A stretch of 64,000 nt of DNA, from assembly GCA_026392115.1 (NCBI GenBank), contig JAPLCQ010000064.1, forward strand, positions 1 through 64,000, written 5' to 3'. The stretch comes from Armatimonadota bacterium. GTDB lineage: Bacteria > Armatimonadota > Chthonomonadetes > Chthonomonadales > CAJBBX01. A model generated the notes under the pieces. The model was not told where the DNA came from. It made no database searches and was given only the letters and a program-made list of their open reading frames with translations. This document shows positions 8,605-17,149 of the stretch, one piece after another. The translations under genes were made by a program, and so were the position numbers. Each line of letters begins with the position of its first letter. Position 1 is the first letter of the stretch.

Positions 8605-9533
8605 CGCCACTCCGCCGAGGCGTCCAGGCCGCGCTGCAGCTCCAGCGCCACGAGCGCGCCCAGCGCCTCGGGCTCGTCGGCCGGGCCCGTGGCCGAGGCC
8701 CGGGCGGTGCGGGAGCCGTCCTCGGAGGCGTAGAAGCCGCGGAGCGTCAGCGCGGCGCCCTCCACGGTGGCGTAGGCGCCCACGGGTGTGCGGCATCCTC
8801 CGCCCAACGCGGAGAGGAGGGCGCGCTCGCAGGTGGCGGCGATGCGCGATACGGCATCTTCGACTCGGCCCAGCATCTCGCGCACGTCGGCGCGGTCTTC
8901 GCGGCACTCGAGCGCCAGCACTCCCTGTCCGGGCGCGGGGAGCAGATCATCGGGGTTCAGCGCTTGCACGGCCAGCCGATGGCCTTCGCGCTCCAGCGAG
9001 CCCTGAGCGATGGCGCCGTCCAGTCCCAGGCGAGCCAGGGCGGCGGCTGCAAGGATGATGCCGTCGTACTGCCCGGCGGACAGCTTGGCCAGCCGCGTGT
9101 CCACATTGCCCACCAGCGGCTTGAAGGCGAGGTCGGGCCGGAGCAGGCGCATCTGGTGGCACCGGCGCAGGCTACCCGCGCCGATGACGGCCCCTGCCGG
9201 CAGGCTAGCCAGCGGACCGGCGGCGATGAGCAGGTCACGCGGGTCTTGCCGCCGCGGCATAGCGGCGATGACGAGGCCCGGCGCCGGCGCCGTGGGCAGG
9301 TCCTTGAGGCTGTGGACCCCGAAGTCCACCGTGCCCTCGAGGAGGGCGTGCTGAATCTCGCGGACGAAGGCGCCCAGTACCTCGCGCCGGTCCTGGTCGC
9401 CCGAGGTCCGGATCACCTGCTCGTCGAACGATATGCCGGGGTTGGCATCGGCCAGTGCGGCCAGCACCTGCCCGGTCTGGGTGCGGGCCAGCAGGCTGCC
9501 CCGCGTCCCAACGCGGAAGGTCCGGGCGCTCAA
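8601..9533 (-). CDS. hemC: Hydroxymethylbilane synthase (porphobilinogen deaminase)
   Basis: Polymerises four porphobilinogen units onto its dipyrromethane cofactor. The 310-residue product has RVGTRGSLLARTQT, the catalytic Asp in HSLKDLPTAP, and the cofactor Cys247 in ALGGGCRTPVGA. The start is TTG at 9533, overlapping the hemA TGA as TTGA (9530-9533), with GAGGG about 9 bases upstream. It is one of three TTG starts in this operon. Confidence 0.96.
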   Translation of the reverse strand: MSARTFRVGTRGSLLARTQTGQVLAALADANPGISFDEQVIRTSGDQDRREVLGAFVREIQHALLEGTVDFGVHSLKDLPTAPAPGLVIAAMPRRQDPRDLLIAAGPLASLPAGAVIGAGSLRRCHQMRLLRPDLAFKPLVGNVDTRLAKLSAGQYDGIILAAAALARLGLDGAIAQGSLEREGHRLAVQALNPDDLLPAPGQGVLALECREDRADVREMLGRVEDAVSRIAATCERALLSALGGGCRTPVGAYATVEGAALTLRGFYASEDGSRTARASATGPADEPEALGALVALELQRGLDASAEWR

Positions 9534-10822
9534 TGGCTGTCGCCCTCATCGACGCCGTGAACCGGCGGCTCGTCGCGGTCGAGCCCCAGCATCCGTGCCA
9601 CCACGGCCACGGCGTCTTCCTCGCCGGCCGCGCTGCGGAGCTCGGAGATGGGGAAGTGCATCAGATGCTTCACCAGCCGTCGGGTGAGTTCATCCACCAC
9701 GGCCTGCTGCTCGGCGCTCAGGCCCTGCAGCCGCGGGCGCGCCCAATCGAGCTGGTGCTTGCGGATCAGGTCCGCCCGGCCGCGCAGCTGCGAGATGAGA
9801 GGGGCCACGCCGCGCCGCGCACACCAGTCGAGGAAGCTTCCCAGCTCTTCGGCGATGATTCTCTCGGCGGCTGGTACGGCCAACTCGCGCGACTGGCGGT
9901 GCGACTCGGAGAGCGCCTTCAGGTCGTCCAGGTCGCAGAGGCGGACGAAGGGCAGGTCGCGCACCTCGGGTTCGGTGTTGCGCGGGACGCCCAAATCAAA
10001 TATGTAGAGCGGCCGGTCGCTGCGCCGCTCCTCCAACGGGGCCAGCGCCTGCTTCTCAACGATGGGGTGCGGGGCTGCGGTGACCGTGAAGACGACGTCG
10101 GCCTCGGCGAGCGCTTCGCCCATCTGCCCGATGGCCAGCGGCGCGCCCCCGCCCTCGGCAGCCAGCGCTTCGGCGTACTGGAGCGTGTGGCTGACGATGA
10201 GCAGCGAGCGGTGGGGATACTCCTTCAGCTCCTTCACGATGCGCGTGGCCATTTCGCCGGTGCCCAGCACCAGCACCACGGCGTCGGCGAAGTCGGGCTT
10301 CAGCTCCGCGGCCTGGCGCAGGGCCAGCGATCCGATGGAGACCACCTGCTTGCCCAGGTCGGTCTCGGTGCGAACCCGCTTACCGGCGATGACGGCGTGC
10401 TGGAACGCTGCGTCGAGGTGCGCCCCGGTGGCGCCCTCGCCCCGGGCGGCGGCCCAGGCCTTCTTCACCTGCCCCAGAATCTCGGACTCGCCCAGCACCT
10501 GCGAATCGAGCCCGGCCACCACGCGGAAGAGGTGCTCCGCGGCCCCGTGTCCCCGGCGCACGTAGACGTAGTCCGGCAGGCGGCCATGGTCGACGTCGCC
10601 GTCACGGACGAAGAAGCGCTCCACGCGGCACGGCTCGGGCGCCCAGCAGTAGACCTCGGTCCGGTTGCACGTCGAGACGAGCACGGCGTGCTCGGCCCCC
10701 AGCGCGCGCAACTCGGCCAGCGCATTGGGGACCTGATTGGCGTCGTAGGCGAACCGTTCGCGAACGGCCAGCGGGGCTGTGCGGTGGTTCAGACCGGCGA
10801 CGAGGAGCTGACGCAGGGGCAT
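9530..10822 (-). CDS. hemA: Glutamyl-tRNA reductase
   Basis: Reduces glutamyl-tRNA(Glu) to glutamate-1-semialdehyde, the committed and usually regulated step of C5 tetrapyrrole synthesis. Motifs: LLVAGLNHRTAPLAVRE at the N-terminus, catalytic Cys52 in VSTCNRTEVYC, TDLGKQVVSIGSLAL, and the NADPH-binding VLVLGTGEMA. The ATG at 10822 is chosen because AGGA lies 6 bases upstream; an ATG at 10837 would add five residues. It is the first gene of the operon, so the promoter should lie in 10838-11008. Confidence 0.96.
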   Translation of the reverse strand: MPLRQLLVAGLNHRTAPLAVRERFAYDANQVPNALAELRALGAEHAVLVSTCNRTEVYCWAPEPCRVERFFVRDGDVDHGRLPDYVYVRRGHGAAEHLFRVVAGLDSQVLGESEILGQVKKAWAAARGEGATGAHLDAAFQHAVIAGKRVRTETDLGKQVVSIGSLALRQAAELKPDFADAVVLVLGTGEMATRIVKELKEYPHRSLLIVSHTLQYAEALAAEGGGAPLAIGQMGEALAEADVVFTVTAAPHPIVEKQALAPLEERRSDRPLYIFDLGVPRNTEPEVRDLPFVRLCDLDDLKALSESHRQSRELAVPAAERIIAEELGSFLDWCARRGVAPLISQLRGRADLIRKHQLDWARPRLQGLSAEQQAVVDELTRRLVKHLMHFPISELRSAAGEEDAVAVVARMLGLDRDEPPVHGVDEGDSH

Positions 10823-10837
10823 GGCATATCCTGACAT

Positions 10838-10890
10838 CGATGTCGTATTATGGTCGGGCCATTGTACCGCCCGATGGGGGGATTCATCTA
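10838..10890 (-). promoter_or_regulatory. Candidate heme-operon promoter region
   Basis: On the minus strand a TACAAT hexamer occupies 10866-10861, about 39 bases upstream of the hemA start. A CATAAT-like sequence lies closer to the gene. No convincing TTGACA box sits 16-18 bases upstream, so this is a weak -10-only call. The rest of 10891-11008 shows only short GC inverted repeats. Confidence 0.3.
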
Positions 10891-11008
10891 CCCTGTACGT
10901 AGAAGCCCTATCGCTTGGTAGCCCGAAATCCCGAAGGCCGCCCCTGCCGTGTTGGGATCAGGACCGGCGCCGCCACGACGTCGACGGCGCTCGGCCCCGG
11001 GAGTCCGG

Positions 11009-12349
11009 TCACTTCGTGTCGGCGTACACGTTGTCCTTGATGATGATCCTGCCGCTCTTGCCCTTGCGGTTCACCACGCGCTTGGCCGTGTAGTGCTCGT
11101 TCTGGCAGTAGACCGTCGTGATGGCGCCCTTCTCGATGGCGAGCGGCGTCGGGTCCAGGAACGAGTTCACGATGTAGAGGCTGTTGTTCACGTTCAGCCT
11201 GCCGCCGACCTGCCGGATGAAGACGGGCGTGGCGGTCTTGCCGTTGATGGCGTAGAAGTGGCAGTTGTCGAACGAGACCCTGGCATGTCCGTCGATCCTC
11301 ACGACCTCCGGGCTCGGCGGCTCATGCACCTCGGCCGCGCCGAACAGCCCGCATGACGAGAAGCGGACAGGCCCGTTGTTTTTCTCGCCGACCAGGATGC
11401 GCCCGAAGATCTGCGAGTTGGAGAAGCTGACGCCGCTGTGCCCCTGGGTCTCCTCGACGTTCACCGCCACGTCGCAGCAGTCGGCCCCGCTCTGGCTCAG
11501 GAGGTAGTTTCCGGGTCCGTCCGGCGCCGAGGTCTTGAAGTGGAACCCCTGCTGGTAGGAGATGCAGAAGCAGTTCGAGACATACTCCCAATCGCTCCGG
11601 CTGAGGATGAACGCCGTCGAGTTCTTCATCATCCACTTGCCCAGCACGTCCAGACCCTCGGGCTCCGCGTGCAGCCAGAACGGCCAGAAGTGGATGTTCT
11701 CAAGCCGGCCCACGTCGTAGCACTTGTCCACGAAGAGGCCCTTGTAGATGGCGTGGGCGTAGAGGTTGCGGATCAGGTGCCGGCCGCACGGGTTCGTGCC
11801 GAAGTCCACCGCCATGTAGGGGTTCACCAACAGGCAGTCGAGGATGCTGATGTTGTCGCCGATGCCCGCGATGGTCCAGGGGTAGGGCTTGGGCTCCGGC
11901 GCGGCGACCTGGTTCGGGTAGTAGACGATGAGCCCCTTCAGCGTGGCGTTCCGCTCCATCTGGATGAACGGGGCGCCCTTGTCGCTGCCCTCGCCCTCCA
12001 CCGCCAGCAGGACGCTGCCCGCCAGGATGGCCGCCTTGGCGTTCACCGGAGGAGCCGGGATGCGGCTGCCGGGCTCGATCCGCGTGGCAACTGGAGGCGC
12101 CTCCCACTCGCCCACCAGCGACGCATTCGGCGGGATGCGCAGGTGTCCCAATACCAGGAACATGCCGGCCGGCACCCGCACCCGCCCGCCTCCGCCCTTC
12201 GATGCCTCGTCCAGCGCCTTCTGGATCGAGGCCGTGCAGTCGGTCTTCCCGTCGCCGACCGCGCCGAAGGCGGTGACGCTCAAATCGATCGCCTGCGCGC
12301 TTACGGCCAGTGCCGGCAGTAGCGCCGCGCAAAGGAGTCTCTTCATCAT
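11009..12349 (-). CDS. Secreted pectate-lyase-like right-handed beta-helix protein
   Basis: The 446-residue protein starts at ATG 12349, preceded by CGGAGG with 7 bases spacing. It has a signal peptide (MMKRLLCAALLPALAVSAQA, cleavage after AQA). The mature N-terminus carries the Pectate_lyase_3 / polygalacturonase-like motif VTAFGAVGDGKTDCTASIQK with a GGGGRVRVPAGMF strand. The rest is repetitive strand-turn sequence rich in Asn, Cys and Gly, as in parallel beta-helices. It probably binds or cuts a polysaccharide outside the cytoplasm, but I see no catalytic triad that fixes a reaction. It stands alone; an open frame upstream of this start has no protein-like character. Confidence 0.8.
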   Translation of the reverse strand: MMKRLLCAALLPALAVSAQAIDLSVTAFGAVGDGKTDCTASIQKALDEASKGGGGRVRVPAGMFLVLGHLRIPPNASLVGEWEAPPVATRIEPGSRIPAPPVNAKAAILAGSVLLAVEGEGSDKGAPFIQMERNATLKGLIVYYPNQVAAPEPKPYPWTIAGIGDNISILDCLLVNPYMAVDFGTNPCGRHLIRNLYAHAIYKGLFVDKCYDVGRLENIHFWPFWLHAEPEGLDVLGKWMMKNSTAFILSRSDWEYVSNCFCISYQQGFHFKTSAPDGPGNYLLSQSGADCCDVAVNVEETQGHSGVSFSNSQIFGRILVGEKNNGPVRFSSCGLFGAAEVHEPPSPEVVRIDGHARVSFDNCHFYAINGKTATPVFIRQVGGRLNVNNSLYIVNSFLDPTPLAIEKGAITTVYCQNEHYTAKRVVNRKGKSGRIIIKDNVYADTK

Positions 12350-12602
12350 CTGTATGCCTCCGGTTGTGACCGACTGGATGGACGGCCCGTAGCGTAGTTC
12401 GATGCCGGACCGCGTTGCACCTGCCGCCCGAACGCCTCGCGGAGCGCAGTCCGGCACGTTCACCTGCTTTCCCGGCGTGGGCTTTCCGGACTCGGCGCGG
12501 GTGGAGTAGTGGATGAATGGGAACAGAGAGACCGGGATCTGCGATTGAGCCCACAGGAATTGCGCGTCCGCGCGCGCAATCTCCATGCAGCGGAGGAACC
12601 CT

Positions 12603-13355
12603 ATGCCAGTAGTCGATGAGGCTGTCCGGAAGATACTGATGATGGTGCATGCCGACGGGAGCGAGCGCCGTGAGCGTCGCGGCGCCGGGCCAGGTGAGGG
12701 CGAAGATCCCTCGGGGCCGTTTGTCTTGGGCCCGGAGGTGGAGCAGCTCATCGGCATTTTGGGTCCGCATCCTGAGGTGATCCACGCGTCGGAGCGCGAT
12801 ATCCTAGGGTCGTACAGGCCCATGCAGAGCCCTGGTGTGATCACTCTCCACTGGAAGGTGATCGGCAGCCTCTTCTGGCACAGCGTCCTTGACATGCAGC
12901 GTGGCGGGCTCTACATAGAGCAGCGCGGCATCGAGGTCATGGCGTGGATGGCCGTCCAGAAGACCTATCTGCACGAGACGTTCCATCACTACACGGATGT
13001 GGCGCGTCATCTCTTTGGCGGCGCCTACAGCCAACTCGAAGAGGAGGCGCTCGCCGTAGCGTGCAGCTACCGCGATCTTGCGGACCTTCGGGGTGATCCG
13101 CGCGGCAAGTCGGCCAGGTTATCGGGTCTTCTGTTCCGCGAACTGATGCTACGGCTGTACCGGTACACGGCGCCGGGCTGCCGCGACTGGGTGATGTACC
13201 AAACGGCACAGGACTTCGACCAAGGACTGATCAACTATCTTGCACCACCCAGCGTGCAGTTCCTGCACCAGAGCGGCGTCGACATGGCGACCGTCCTGGG
13301 CGCCGTGAGGAGGTCGGTAGGGACGCAGGGGGCTGTGGAGAGAATCGAGGAGTGA
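12603..13355 (+). CDS. Uncharacterised zincin-like (HExxH) protein
   Basis: The 250-residue protein starts at ATG 12603, chosen over an in-frame ATG at 12585 because GGAGG precedes it by 6 bases. A gluzincin-like motif, LHETFHHYTD (His124, Glu125, His128), is followed about 20 residues later by LEEEALAVA, where Glu146-148 could be the third metal ligand. Flanking regions are mostly helical; there is no signal peptide or membrane segment, so it is probably cytoplasmic. It lies 69 bases upstream of a PD-(D/E)XK-like gene on the same strand, and the pair may act together. I do not recognise the family; a metallopeptidase is inferred from the motif only. Confidence 0.68.
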   Translation: MPVVDEAVRKILMMVHADGSERRERRGAGPGEGEDPSGPFVLGPEVEQLIGILGPHPEVIHASERDILGSYRPMQSPGVITLHWKVIGSLFWHSVLDMQRGGLYIEQRGIEVMAWMAVQKTYLHETFHHYTDVARHLFGGAYSQLEEEALAVACSYRDLADLRGDPRGKSARLSGLLFRELMLRLYRYTAPGCRDWVMYQTAQDFDQGLINYLAPPSVQFLHQSGVDMATVLGAVRRSVGTQGAVERIEE

Positions 13356-13424
13356 TTTGAGGCAGATGATCGGTGTTCGCAGGGCGGCGTCTGACCCTGC
13401 CCGTAATGTGAAGGGGAACCCTCC

Positions 13425-14177
13425 ATGCAGTTCGAACGTGACGTAGTCGAGGACTTGAAGGATCTGAACGGCGCAGTCTGCAGGCTGTTGTGGAATCTCG
13501 CTGATGTGGGCGAAGAGCCACCTGTGTTGGGGCCGCATGTTGTGGTGCCGAAGACACGCGCCGGTGCTGGCCGCATCAGCGAACAGGAGGCTAGGTTCGC
13601 GTTTGTAGAGGCGGTTTCCTCAAGTCCGTACTACTACGCCGTCGAAACGCCCACCAAGCAACGGTACAAGGGGCACGCGCTTGATGAAACCGGCAGGAGC
13701 GCCATGATCGACATGTCGCTCTATCTGCCGAACCCGAAGAATCTCACGTGCGCCGCGAACGTCGAGCTGAAGCACGGCACACCAGATGCGGATGCCATCG
13801 CGGGCGACCTCGGCAAGCTGATCGGCGAAGGGTCTCGCGCGGATGACGGCGTTCCGTGTGGCAACTGGTTCCTGGTGATGCAAGGTGCAGGCCGCGCCAC
13901 GGTCGCGTCTGTCGCTGATGAGTTCGCCGAGGCGGCGGCGATGCTTCCGTCCGTGAGCTTCGGTCCGGGGCATGTGCGAAGCGTGGTGTGCCTATGCGCT
14001 CTGGAGCGGCGGACGGCCCTAAAGTGGGCCAGGATTGGTGAGATTGCCTGGACCGGCAATGCGGCCGCCTTTGCGGGTGAAGCATCACGGCTGTTCAGCC
14101 TGACACCCACCGGATCTGGCGCAACGGAGCTGAGCGACGCATTCGAGCGAGCCGGTTGGACGGCAGTGCGCGCGTGA
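13425..14177 (+). CDS. Uncharacterised PD-(D/E)XK-like protein
   Basis: The 250-residue protein is not from a family I can name. A nuclease-like pattern is visible: RISEQEARFAF (Glu53/Glu56), then Asp96 in SAMIDMSLYLP, then NVELKHG with Glu114 and Lys116, followed by a strand (NWFLVMQG). The order E...D...ExK with these spacings suits the PD-(D/E)XK fold, so DNA or RNA cleavage is possible. AGGGG precedes the ATG by 9 bases. Base composition looks less GC-rich than the heme genes. It follows the zincin-like gene at 69 bases and precedes a promoter-bearing gap. Confidence 0.62.
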   Translation: MQFERDVVEDLKDLNGAVCRLLWNLADVGEEPPVLGPHVVVPKTRAGAGRISEQEARFAFVEAVSSSPYYYAVETPTKQRYKGHALDETGRSAMIDMSLYLPNPKNLTCAANVELKHGTPDADAIAGDLGKLIGEGSRADDGVPCGNWFLVMQGAGRATVASVADEFAEAAAMLPSVSFGPGHVRSVVCLCALERRTALKWARIGEIAWTGNAAAFAGEASRLFSLTPTGSGATELSDAFERAGWTAVRA

Positions 14178-14253
14178 CTCCTTGCGGGGCGCATCAGGGG
14201 TGGTCCCTCGTGCGTTGATGGCCCGTTCTTCAGCGTATGCGCCCATCTATGGT

Positions 14254-14317
14254 CATGGTGGCGGCCTCGGTCAGCAACTGCTGAACGGGGCCGTTGCCGC
14301 CACATGACACCGAGGCC
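14254..14317. repeat. Overlapping inverted repeats in a 308-base gap
   Basis: The gap 14178-14485 holds three overlapping inverted repeats. TGGCGGC and GCCGCCA, flanked by CATG, span 14254-14306. GGCCTCGGT and ACCGAGGCC occupy 14263-14271 and 14309-14317. TCAGCA and TGCTGA occupy 14271-14276 and 14279-14284. Their arms are partly mutually exclusive. They could end the upstream transcript or form a switchable structure; nothing else is visible in the gap apart from the promoter at its 3' end. Confidence 0.4.
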
Positions 14318-14415
14318 GTAGCATCCCGCCGTCGGGGCACGTGTCCGTCGGCCATCGGCCCGTATGGACCGGCCATGCTGCATTCTGCGGTGTGCTATCC
14401 CGCGATCAGCGAGCC

Positions 14416-14443
14416 TTGACCTTGCATCTAGCCGAGGTACAAT
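14416..14443 (+). promoter_or_regulatory. Sigma70-type promoter for the AAA/DUF4143 gene
   Basis: TTGACC (14416-14421) and TACAAT (14438-14443) are separated by 16 bases. Initiation near 14450 leaves about 36 bases of leader before the ATG at 14486. It is one of the two best promoter matches in the window. Confidence 0.7.
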
Positions 14444-14485
14444 CCTGCAGATAGCCGCCGTATGCCACCCGCAGGAGTGAGTCCC

Positions 14486-15730
14486 ATGGCGTCAGACACG
14501 CTGTACCCACGTTACTTGGCGGACCGGCTGAGTGCAGCGCTGAGCGATACTCCAGTCGTCGTCATTCACGGGCCGCGGCAGTGTGGTAAGACCACTCTGG
14601 CTCGATCGTTCGGCGACTCGGCCGGCTACTCATACGTCACGCTGGACGATCCTGTGGCGCTCTCCGCAGCTCAAGCAGATCCGGCTGGGTTCATCCTTGA
14701 CCTACCGGCACGGGCCATACTCGACGAAGTGCAGCGTGCCCCCGCGTTGTTCATGCCGATCAAGGCCTCGGTCGATCGTGATCGCCGGCCCGGCAGCCTG
14801 ATCCTGACCGGTTCCGCCAATATGCTGTTCGTGCCGCAGATTGCGGATGCGCTCGTCGGCCGGATGGAGGTGATGCGGCTCCACCCGCTCTCGCAGGGCG
14901 AACTGGCCGGCCTGCGTCCACGGTTCATCAGCGCGCTGCTTGCAGGGGAGTTCGGCCTTCAGAGGTGCGAGCGTCTCGGCCTTGGCCTGGTTGAGAGGAT
15001 AGTGGCGGGTGGGTATCCAGCTGCCATCAGGCGCGCATCGCCGTCGCGCCGTGCTGCCTGGTACAGGGACTACGTAGCCGCGCTCCTCGAGCGGGATGTC
15101 CGGGATCTGGTTCGAGTGGGTGCGCGCGAGGCGCTTGGCCGGTTGCTTCAGTTTGCCGCCGGGCGGAACGGCCAACTCCGGAACACTGCCGACATGGCAG
15201 CCGCATGTGGAGTGAGCAGGCCCACGGCAGGCGAGTACTTAAGCCTCCTTGAGCGGCTGTTCCTGGTCGACCAACTGCCGGCGTGGCACACCAATCGCCT
15301 GAGCCGGCTGGTCAAGGCGCCCAAGCTGTACCTGACCGATACCGGTATCGCGTGCGCCCTCGTCGGCCTCACAGCTGACGCCATGTGGCAGAACCGGTCC
15401 GAGATGGGTCCGCTGCTGGAGGCATTCGTGCTTCAGGAACTGCGCAGGCAGGCCAGCTGGCTCGAGGAGCCCGCCGTGTTATCCCACTTCCGCGACCGCG
15501 ACGGCGCCGAGGTGGACATCGTGGTGGAGCACGGACGTACTGTCGTCGGTCTCGAGGTCAAGGCCGGCGCTACCGTCACCAGTTCGGACTTCCGGGGCTT
15601 GCGCAAGCTCAGGGATGCGGCCGGCGAGGCGTTCATCGCCGGCGTCATCCTCTACGACGGCGAGATGTCGCTGGGGTTCGGCGACCGCCTGTTCGCCGTG
15701 CCTGTCCGTGCCATGTGGGAGACGGTATAG
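14486..15730 (+). CDS. AAA ATPase with DUF4143 domain
   Basis: The 414-residue protein has an AAA_14 domain with Walker A GPRQCGKTT (29-37), Walker B AILDEVQ (77-83) and sensor LTGSAN. A winged-helix-like part follows (ADMAAACGVSRPTAGEYLSL), then a DUF4143 C-terminus with GAEVDIVVE...GLEVKAG, a PD-(D/E)XK-like remnant. These proteins are widespread, mobile and poorly understood. The ATG at 14486 has AGGAG 8 bases upstream; an ATG at 14462 is too near the predicted transcription start. It follows the zincin/nuclease-like pair but has its own promoter. Confidence 0.9.
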   Translation: MASDTLYPRYLADRLSAALSDTPVVVIHGPRQCGKTTLARSFGDSAGYSYVTLDDPVALSAAQADPAGFILDLPARAILDEVQRAPALFMPIKASVDRDRRPGSLILTGSANMLFVPQIADALVGRMEVMRLHPLSQGELAGLRPRFISALLAGEFGLQRCERLGLGLVERIVAGGYPAAIRRASPSRRAAWYRDYVAALLERDVRDLVRVGAREALGRLLQFAAGRNGQLRNTADMAAACGVSRPTAGEYLSLLERLFLVDQLPAWHTNRLSRLVKAPKLYLTDTGIACALVGLTADAMWQNRSEMGPLLEAFVLQELRRQASWLEEPAVLSHFRDRDGAEVDIVVEHGRTVVGLEVKAGATVTSSDFRGLRKLRDAAGEAFIAGVILYDGEMSLGFGDRLFAVPVRAMWETV

Positions 15731-15813
15731 GCGCCGCCGGCGTGAGGCGCGGTCGCCCGTCCGATGCGCCCTCAAGGTATCGTAGACCATCGCCGCCAAC
15801 GAGGATGTGACCC

Positions 15814-16587
15814 ATGCAGATCATCATCGCCCATCGCGGGGAATCCGCCGACGCGCCTGAGAACACCATGGCCGCCTTCCGGCTGGCGTGGGAGCGCGGG
15901 GCCGAGGCCTTCGAGCTGGACGTGTACCTCACCGCCGACGGTCGGCTGGCCGTCTGCCACGACGCCTCCACGCTCCGAACCACCGGCGTCGACCTGCGCA
16001 TCGCGGAGAGCCGCATGGAGGATTCAGCCAGTCTGGACGCCGGGTCATGGCGCGGCGCGCAGTGGGCCGGCGAGCCGATCCCCTGCCTGGAGCAGGTCTT
16101 CGCCGAGATGCCCGACCGCTGCCTCTGCTTCGTGGAGGTCAAGTCCGGGCCCGAGGCCGTGCCGGCGCTGGCGCGGCTGCTGTCGGCCATGGCGCACGTG
16201 GAGCGGCGCGTCCATATCATCAGCTTCCGCCCTGACGTGCTCGACGCCTGTCGCAGCCTCCTGCCCGGCGTGCCCACCATGCTGCTCAGCGGCTTCCGGC
16301 GCGAGGGCGACGGATGGACGCCCACGCCGACCGAACTGGTGCGGCAGGCCGAGGCCGTCGACGCCGCGGCGCTCTCGGTGGCCTGCGACGGGCCGGTCGA
16401 CCGCGCCTGGGTCGCCGAGGCCAACGGGCAGGGCATGCCCGTGCTGATCTGGACCATCGACGATCTGGAGGCCGCCCGCCGCGCCGTCGAGGCGGGGGTC
16501 GAATGCATCACGTCCAACCGCGCGGCCTGGCTCCGCGAGCGACTGGGAGCGGCTCAAGCCGAACCGGGAGGGAGCGATCATGGGTGA
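15814..16587 (+). CDS. Glycerophosphodiester phosphodiesterase family protein
   Basis: Hydrolyses glycerophosphodiesters to glycerol-3-phosphate and an alcohol. The 257-residue protein starts IIIAHRGESADAPENTMAAF, the GDPD signature with catalytic His7 and Arg8. It continues AFELDVYLTADGRLAVCHD, holding the metal-binding Glu/Asp and second catalytic His. A late VLIWTIDDLEAARRAVEAGV strand completes the TIM barrel. It has no signal peptide, so it is a cytoplasmic UgpQ-type enzyme. Its last 8 bases overlap the HD-domain gene, suggesting a two-gene unit. Confidence 0.93.
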   Translation: MQIIIAHRGESADAPENTMAAFRLAWERGAEAFELDVYLTADGRLAVCHDASTLRTTGVDLRIAESRMEDSASLDAGSWRGAQWAGEPIPCLEQVFAEMPDRCLCFVEVKSGPEAVPALARLLSAMAHVERRVHIISFRPDVLDACRSLLPGVPTMLLSGFRREGDGWTPTPTELVRQAEAVDAAALSVACDGPVDRAWVAEANGQGMPVLIWTIDDLEAARRAVEAGVECITSNRAAWLRERLGAAQAEPGGSDHG

Positions 16588-17134
16588 GGACGTCATCTTC
16601 GTCATGCGGGCCGCGCACTTCGCCGCCGAGAGGCACACCGGCGCACGCCGCAAGGGGGAGCGCGCCGCGCCCTACGTGAACCACGTCATCGAGGTGGCCG
16701 AGCTGGTGGCCGGCGCCACCGGCGGCGACGACCCGGTGCTGGTGGCCGCGGCCCTGCTGCACGACGTGGTAGAGGACGGCTACGGCGCCTTCGAGGAGAT
16801 CGAGGCGCTCTTCGGGCCCGAGGTGGCGTCCGTGACCCGCGAGGTGACCGACGACAACTCGCTCCCCACCGCCGTGCGCCGCCGCCTGCAGGCCGAAGCC
16901 ATCCGAGGGCGCTCCGACCGCGCCAAGATCCTGCGCCTGGCCGACAAGACCAGCAACCTCCGCTCCCTGGCCGACGATCCGCCGCACAACTGGTCCGCCT
17001 CCCGCCGAGCCGAGTACCGAGCCTTCACCCAGGCCGTGGCCGACGGCTGCCGAGGCGTCTGCCCCGCCCTCGAAGCCCTCTTCGACGAAGCCCTCCGCCA
17101 GGCCGAGGCGGTGGAGGCGGATCGGGGGGAGTGA
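16580..17134 (+). CDS. HD-domain protein, MESH1/SpoT-hydrolase-like
   Basis: The 184-residue protein contains the HD phosphohydrolase pattern: Y(V)NHVIEVAELV, then LLHDVVEDGYGAFEEIEALFG, and ILRLADKTSNLRSLADDPP. This is the hydrolase half of RelA/SpoT enzymes without synthetase or TGS domains, as in small alarmone hydrolases. The likely activity is removal of the 3' pyrophosphate from (p)ppGpp, with manganese. GGGAG precedes the ATG and the gene overlaps the upstream phosphodiesterase by 8 bases. The exact nucleotide substrate is not shown by sequence. Confidence 0.88.
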   Translation: MGEDVIFVMRAAHFAAERHTGARRKGERAAPYVNHVIEVAELVAGATGGDDPVLVAAALLHDVVEDGYGAFEEIEALFGPEVASVTREVTDDNSLPTAVRRRLQAEAIRGRSDRAKILRLADKTSNLRSLADDPPHNWSASRRAEYRAFTQAVADGCRGVCPALEALFDEALRQAEAVEADRGE

Positions 17135-17149
17135 GGGTCGCGGGCCGTG

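Noticed and set aside
8605-8907. Longer hemD reading frame adding about 100 residues
   Set aside because: The extra part overlaps hemC in another frame and is Arg/Gly-rich; the ATGA overlap at 8601-8604 gives a normal HemD length.
10891-11008. Possible riboswitch or terminator between hemA and the beta-helix gene
   Set aside because: Only short GC inverted repeats (GCGCCG/CGGCGC type) are visible, with no conserved riboswitch core and no T-tract.
12350-12895. N-terminal extension of the pectate-lyase-like protein to 628 residues
   Set aside because: The signal peptide and ribosome site sit at 12349; the extension is low in protein character and covers the divergent zincin-like gene.
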